A stretch of 64,000 nucleotides of DNA from Halosimplex halophilum (lineage in GTDB: Archaea > Halobacteriota > Halobacteria > Halobacteriales > Haloarculaceae): contig NZ_ML214297.1 in the NCBI RefSeq assembly GCF_004698125.1, forward strand, positions 2,144,891 through 2,208,890, read 5' to 3'. Position numbers and translations under genes: made by a program. Below, one piece after another: positions 60,169 to 64,000 of the stretch (the stretch's first letter is position 1; each line of letters opens with the position of its first letter). The notes below the pieces were generated by a model. It was not told the origin of the DNA, did not search any database, and saw only the letters and a list, made by a program, of their open reading frames with translations.

Positions 60169-62868
60169 TCAGGAGACGGTGACTTCGACCGTGTCGGTGG
60201 TCGAGGCGCCCTCGTTGTTCGTCGCGGTCAGTTCGACGGTGTAGGTGCCCGCCGAGCCGTAGGTCGCCTCGGCGTACCAGCCGCTGGCCGACTCGCCGTT
60301 GCCCAGGCTCCAGGACAGCGAGTCGACCCAGTTGCCCGACTCGGTGGTGTCGGTCACGCGGAAGCTGACCCGCTCGCCGACCGACGCCGAGGTCGCGCTC
60401 GGGTCGATCTCCGCGACGAGGTCGCCGCTCGACCCGTCGGAACCGTCCGACCCGTCCGACCCGTCGGAGCCGTCGGAGCCGTCCGACCCGTCGCCGCCCC
60501 CGCCGGAGCCGCCGAAGGCGATGCGGTCGATCTCGACCGCCCCCGACTCGCCCTGCCAGAAGTTCAGCCGGACGGACTGGGGGTCGTCGAGGTCGGCACC
60601 GGCCGCCGCGAGGTCGACCGACACCGTCGACCACTCCGTCCCGATCGCGTCGTCCGTGAGGTTGCCGAGCACGTCGCTCGCGCCGCCGACCTGGACGGTG
60701 AAGTCGTCCTCCTCGCCGCCCGCGTCGCCGCGGACGCGGAGGCGCAGCGTCGGCCGGTCGGCGACCGACCGCGTGACGTTCGACCCCATCCAGCCGGCGT
60801 TGTCGTACTCCAGCCGGAGCGCGCCGTCCGACACGTCGCCGCTGCCGCCGCCGTTGGCGAAGCTACCGCCGTCGGCCCAGTTGCCCAGGTCGTTCGACCC
60901 GGGGTAATTGCCGCCGTCGAACTCGTGGACGACCAGCGCGTCGCCGGCCGGCTCGTCGGTCCCGTCCTCGCCGTCGCCGGCGGCGTCGGTCGTCGCCGTG
61001 ACGGTCGCGGCGTCGGACTCGTTGCCGGCGGCGTCAACCGCCGAGACGCCGACCGTGTAGCTCGTCTCGGCCGACAGCCCCTCGACGGTCGCCGTCGTCA
61101 TGCCCGCACCCACGGTCTGGTCCTCGCTGCCGTCGACGTAGACGACGTACTCCGAGAGACCGGCGGAGCCGTTGTCGGAGACGCCCTCCCAGGTGACCGT
61201 CACCGTCGAGTCGGTCGTCGCCGACACCGAGAGGTCCTCCGGTACCGACGGCGGCTGGGTGTCGTCGCTCCCCTCTCCGTCGCCCTCGACGGTGACCGTC
61301 ACGGTCGTCGTGCCCGACGCGTCCGACACGGAGACCGTCTCCGTGGTCTCGCCGCTGTCGGTGCTGACCGTGACCTCGTGCTCGCCGAGGAAGGCGGTCG
61401 TCGCGTAGGCGCCCGAGCCGTCGGTCGTCCCGCTGTCGTCGGTCCACCACTCGTCGTAGACGAGGCCAGTCCACACGTCGTAGGCGGGTTTCTGCGACCA
61501 GTCGTCGTAGAACAGCGGCGCCTCGTTCTCCCAGTGGCGGCCGTCCCAGAAGCCCCACATGATGAAGTCGTCGCAGCCGGGGTGGGAGAAGGCGCCCCGC
61601 AGGTAGTTCTCCAGCATCTGCGCGCGCTCCTCGTCGTCCTCCCAGTCGTCGCCGTTGTACGTGTCGAACTCCGTGATCTTCAGTCGGCCGCCCAGGTCGG
61701 CCCACTTGTTCATCTCCTCGGCGACCTGGGCGGCGCTGATCCGGCCGTCCGGGTCGTCGTTGCTGTTGAACTCCCCCTGTCGGGCGGCGACGTGAGCCTG
61801 TAGCCCGACGGTGTCGACCTGAACGGCGTTGGAGTTGATGTGCTGGATCTCGTTCTGATACCGGTTGTCGGTGTAGGCGTAGGGGAACTGGTTGAAGTCG
61901 TTGACGGCGATCCCCAGGTCGTAGCCGTTCTCGCTGATGACCGATTCGGCCTTGTCGTACCAGTCGGCCAGCAGCTGGGAACTCCAGGGGACGACCTCGC
62001 CGGTCCAGGGCTCCTCGGTGTCGATCTGGTCGCCGTAGACGCCGATCTGCATCTGGTAGACGTGCATCGCCTCGTTGACGACCTCCCACTCGGTCAGGTC
62101 GTCGCCGTAGTGGGTGATGATCTCCTCGATGTGGGCCATCGACCGCTCGCGGATCGTCTCGGCGTCGTTGTTGTCGATCGCGGTCTGGATGTCCGAGGGG
62201 ATGGCGCCGACGTCCTCGCGACCCCACAGGCAGACGTGCCCGCGCATGTCCAGCCCCTGGTCCAGGACCCACTGGGTCGCCTCGTCGGCCAGCGCCTGCT
62301 CGTTCTCGAAGAAGTCCCACTTGTGGCGGTTCTCCATCACCGCCTTGTTGAACAGCTCCGGGATGTACGTCCGGTAGTTGTCCCCCTCGCTGGAGCTGTT
62401 GATCAGCGTGTTGGCGTTGACGGCCGTCCCGAAGCCGAACTGGTGTTCCCGCTGGGAGACCGAGACCTCCGCCCCCGAGACCGTCGAACCGTCGGGGTTC
62501 TCGACGACCACTTCGAGGTCGCCTGTCCGGTGTTCCCGGATGCGCTCGTCGACCGTCTTCGACGTGTCGGCCGTCTCCGCGGCCGCCGTCCCCGTCCCGG
62601 CGCTACCGAGGCCGGCCATCGCGGCGGCCGCCAGCGACGCCTTCAGGTAGTCCCGCCGGTCCATCGACGCCAGCGCCTCGGCGGCCTCCTCGTCTACGAC
62701 CTCCGGGTCGTCCACGTCTGCGACCTCGGGGCCGCCCGCGTCGCACCGCTCGGCCTCGATCCCGTCCGCATCGGCCGCTTCGATGTCGGTTTTGTCGGCC
62801 GATCCGTCGGCCGTCGGTACGTCTGTCCCGTCCGTCTGTGCTCGGTCGGATGTGTCGTCGTTCGTCAT
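60169..62868 (-). CDS. Secreted GH10 xylanase with FN3, shared module and PKD domain
   Basis: An 899-residue modular enzyme. A 68-residue acidic extension precedes the Tat signal (DRRDYLKASLAAAAMAGLGS). The GH10 domain (about 105-470) has REHQFGFGTAVNANTL, the acid/base in WEVVNEAMHVY and the nucleophile in KITEFDTYNGD. Then come a small beta domain, an FN3 domain (about 535-625), the shared module (641-784, subtype B), a GSD repeat linker and a PKD domain (815-899). GH10 enzymes cut beta-1,4-xylan. ATG 62664 (MDRRDYLKAS) is a possible alternative start that removes the extension. Its neighbour upstream is a second GH10 gene, 30 bases away. Confidence 0.9.
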   Translation of the reverse strand: MTNDDTSDRAQTDGTDVPTADGSADKTDIEAADADGIEAERCDAGGPEVADVDDPEVVDEEAAEALASMDRRDYLKASLAAAAMAGLGSAGTGTAAAETADTSKTVDERIREHRTGDLEVVVENPDGSTVSGAEVSVSQREHQFGFGTAVNANTLINSSSEGDNYRTYIPELFNKAVMENRHKWDFFENEQALADEATQWVLDQGLDMRGHVCLWGREDVGAIPSDIQTAIDNNDAETIRERSMAHIEEIITHYGDDLTEWEVVNEAMHVYQMQIGVYGDQIDTEEPWTGEVVPWSSQLLADWYDKAESVISENGYDLGIAVNDFNQFPYAYTDNRYQNEIQHINSNAVQVDTVGLQAHVAARQGEFNSNDDPDGRISAAQVAEEMNKWADLGGRLKITEFDTYNGDDWEDDEERAQMLENYLRGAFSHPGCDDFIMWGFWDGRHWENEAPLFYDDWSQKPAYDVWTGLVYDEWWTDDSGTTDGSGAYATTAFLGEHEVTVSTDSGETTETVSVSDASGTTTVTVTVEGDGEGSDDTQPPSVPEDLSVSATTDSTVTVTWEGVSDNGSAGLSEYVVYVDGSEDQTVGAGMTTATVEGLSAETSYTVGVSAVDAAGNESDAATVTATTDAAGDGEDGTDEPAGDALVVHEFDGGNYPGSNDLGNWADGGSFANGGGSGDVSDGALRLEYDNAGWMGSNVTRSVADRPTLRLRVRGDAGGEEDDFTVQVGGASDVLGNLTDDAIGTEWSTVSVDLAAAGADLDDPQSVRLNFWQGESGAVEIDRIAFGGSGGGGDGSDGSDGSDGSDGSDGSDGSSGDLVAEIDPSATSASVGERVSFRVTDTTESGNWVDSLSWSLGNGESASGWYAEATYGSAGTYTVELTATNNEGASTTDTVEVTVS
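60427..60492. repeat. 9-bp tandem repeat coding a GSD linker
   Basis: About seven copies of a nonamer of the GACCCGTCC/GAGCCGTCG kind encode Gly-Ser-Asp triplets in the linker between the shared module and the PKD domain of the xylanase. Such a run can vary in length by slippage. Confidence 0.8.
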
Positions 62869-62898
62869 AGTTCCGTGTGTGCCTGTGTGGTTCGCGCG

Positions 62899-64000
62899 CT
62901 ATTCGAGCCGGATCTCCGCGATCCGCAGCGTGCTGCTACCGCCCTGCCAGAAGTTGAGCCGCACCGAGAGATCCCCCACAGAGCGGTCGATCCCCGCCGA
63001 CGCCAGGTCGACGCGGACTTCCCCCGTGCTCGTGCCGATGGCGTCGTCGGTGACGTTCGAGAGCATGGTCCGCACCCCGCCCATGTCGAAGAGGATTTCC
63101 GACTCCTCGCCGCCGTCCGCGCCGCCGACCTCGAACACCAGCGTCGAGTACGCCTCGATCGACCGATTGATCTGCTCCTGGAACCAGCCGCCGTTGTCGT
63201 ACTCCAGAACGAGCGCACCGTCCTCGACCTCGCCGGAGCCGTTCTCGAAGGACCCGGCGCCGCACCACTCGCCCAGGTCGTTGCGGTGGCTCGACCAGCC
63301 CGGGTCCCCGTCGTAGTTGTCGACGACCAGCGCGTCGGCCGGCTCGTCGCTCCCGCCGTCGTCACTCGCGTCGGTCGCGGCCGTGACGGTCGCGGCGTCG
63401 GACTCGTTGCCCGCCCCGTCGACCGCCGCGACACCGATCTCGTAGGCCGTGTCGGCCGACAGTCCCTCGACGGTCGCCGTCGTCATGCCCGCACCCACGG
63501 TCTGGTCCTCGCTCCCGTCGACGTAGACGACGTACCCGTCCAGCCCCGAAGAGCCGTTGTCGGAGACGCCCTCCCAGGTGACCGTCACCGTCGAGTCGGT
63601 CGTCGCCGACACCGAGAGGTCCTCCGGTACCGACGGCGGCTGGGTGTCTCCCGTGTCGCCGCCGCCCTCGACGGTGACGGTGACGGTAGTCGTCCCCGAA
63701 GCCTCGGACAGCGAGACGGGTTCGGTCGTCTCGCCGCTGTCGGTGCTGACCGTGACCTCGTGCTCGCCGAGGAACGCCGTCGTCGCGTAGGCGCCCGAGC
63801 CGTCGGTCGTCCCGCTGTCGTCGGTCCACCACTCGTCGTAGACGAGGCCGGTCCACACGTCGTAGGCGGGTTTCCGCGACCAGTCGTCGTAGAACAGCGG
63901 CGCCTCGTCCTTCCAGTGGTCGCCGTCCCAGAAGCCCCACATGACGAAGGCGTCGACGCCGGGGTGGGAGAACGCACCGCGCAGATAGTTCTCGGTCACG
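62899..64000 (-). CDS. Second GH10 xylanase, C-terminal part (5' end outside window)
   Basis: At least 367 codons are visible; the gene continues beyond the right edge. The visible part begins in the last strand and helix of a GH10 domain (LRGAFSHPGVDAFVMWGFWD, EAPLFYDDWSRKPAYDVWTG), then the same small beta domain and FN3 domain as the neighbouring xylanase, and ends in a shared module of subtype A (the last 146 residues). Large stretches match the neighbouring gene almost base for base (around 63560-63650 and 61180-61262), which shows recent duplication or conversion. The catalytic Glu residues lie outside the window, so activity cannot be judged. Confidence 0.88.
   Translation of the reverse strand, partial: VTENYLRGAFSHPGVDAFVMWGFWDGDHWKDEAPLFYDDWSRKPAYDVWTGLVYDEWWTDDSGTTDGSGAYATTAFLGEHEVTVSTDSGETTEPVSLSEASGTTTVTVTVEGGGDTGDTQPPSVPEDLSVSATTDSTVTVTWEGVSDNGSSGLDGYVVYVDGSEDQTVGAGMTTATVEGLSADTAYEIGVAAVDGAGNESDAATVTAATDASDDGGSDEPADALVVDNYDGDPGWSSHRNDLGEWCGAGSFENGSGEVEDGALVLEYDNGGWFQEQINRSIEAYSTLVFEVGGADGGEESEILFDMGGVRTMLSNVTDDAIGTSTGEVRVDLASAGIDRSVGDLSVRLNFWQGGSSTLRIAEIRLE

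Overview
The window is chromosomal DNA from a halophilic archaeon (class Halobacteria). The evidence is very high GC, strongly acidic proteins, many start codons placed about 25-35 bases after a TATA-like box with no room for a Shine-Dalgarno leader, Tat (twin-arginine) signal peptides on nearly all secreted proteins, an archaeal tRNA-Tyr with a C1-G72 pair, and the haloarchaeal cdrL-cdrS-ftsZ2 locus. The family cannot be fixed from the sequence alone; a polysaccharide-degrading genus is suggested by the glycosidases. No phage, insertion-sequence transposase or CRISPR array was seen.

Layout. 0-9 kb: a DUF302 tail, a membrane glycosyltransferase, a MinD/ParA ATPase with an unknown partner, a small winged-helix protein, two TrmB-like regulators facing away from each other, a secreted GH5 glycosidase with two PKD domains, and a NarK-type nitrate/nitrite transporter with a NarO-type box upstream. 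9-22 kb: cobamide (vitamin B12) genes. cobQ stands alone; a long leftward block reads HAD hydrolase, cbiB, cobS, cobY, unknown acidic protein, cobD, cbiZ, cobA, which together cover salvage and nucleotide-loop assembly except CobT and a recognised CobZ. An ABC exporter, a methyltransferase and a PAC2 protein sit between. 22-28 kb: small zinc-finger and membrane proteins, tRNA-Tyr, then cdrL, cdrS and ftsZ2 with four copies of an operator-like half-site at the cdrS promoter. 28-39 kb: NcsA tRNA thiolase, an orphan sensor kinase, endonuclease IV, a beta-propeller/helical protein with a partner, an FAD oxidoreductase and a DUF6498 membrane protein.

39-45 kb: three of four copies of a roughly 0.35-0.6-kb composite non-coding repeat full of perfect short hairpins; two of them, in opposite orientation, bracket a methyltransferase gene. 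cysK, an M29 aminopeptidase and a lipoate ligase lie between. The fourth copy is at 12.1 kb. 45-54 kb: an opsin-activator type regulator divergent from a stand-alone nuoCD, a doxX gene preceded by a coupled mini-ORF and divergent from an HxlR regulator, a TrmB regulator beside an orphan family-5 solute-binding protein, Rio2 kinase and a second DoxX/DoxD protein.

54-64 kb: five leftward genes for secreted (Tat) plant-polysaccharide enzymes: GH5 glucanase, an unclassified protein, a GH5 mannanase-like enzyme, and two GH10 xylanases, the last running off the window. All five share one roughly 145-residue putative carbohydrate-binding module in two subtypes. A plausible picture is extracellular cellulose/xylan/mannan hydrolysis, with oligosaccharide uptake through the nearby binding protein under TrmB-type control. 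The shared module and the unclassified protein are the best candidates for undescribed biology here.
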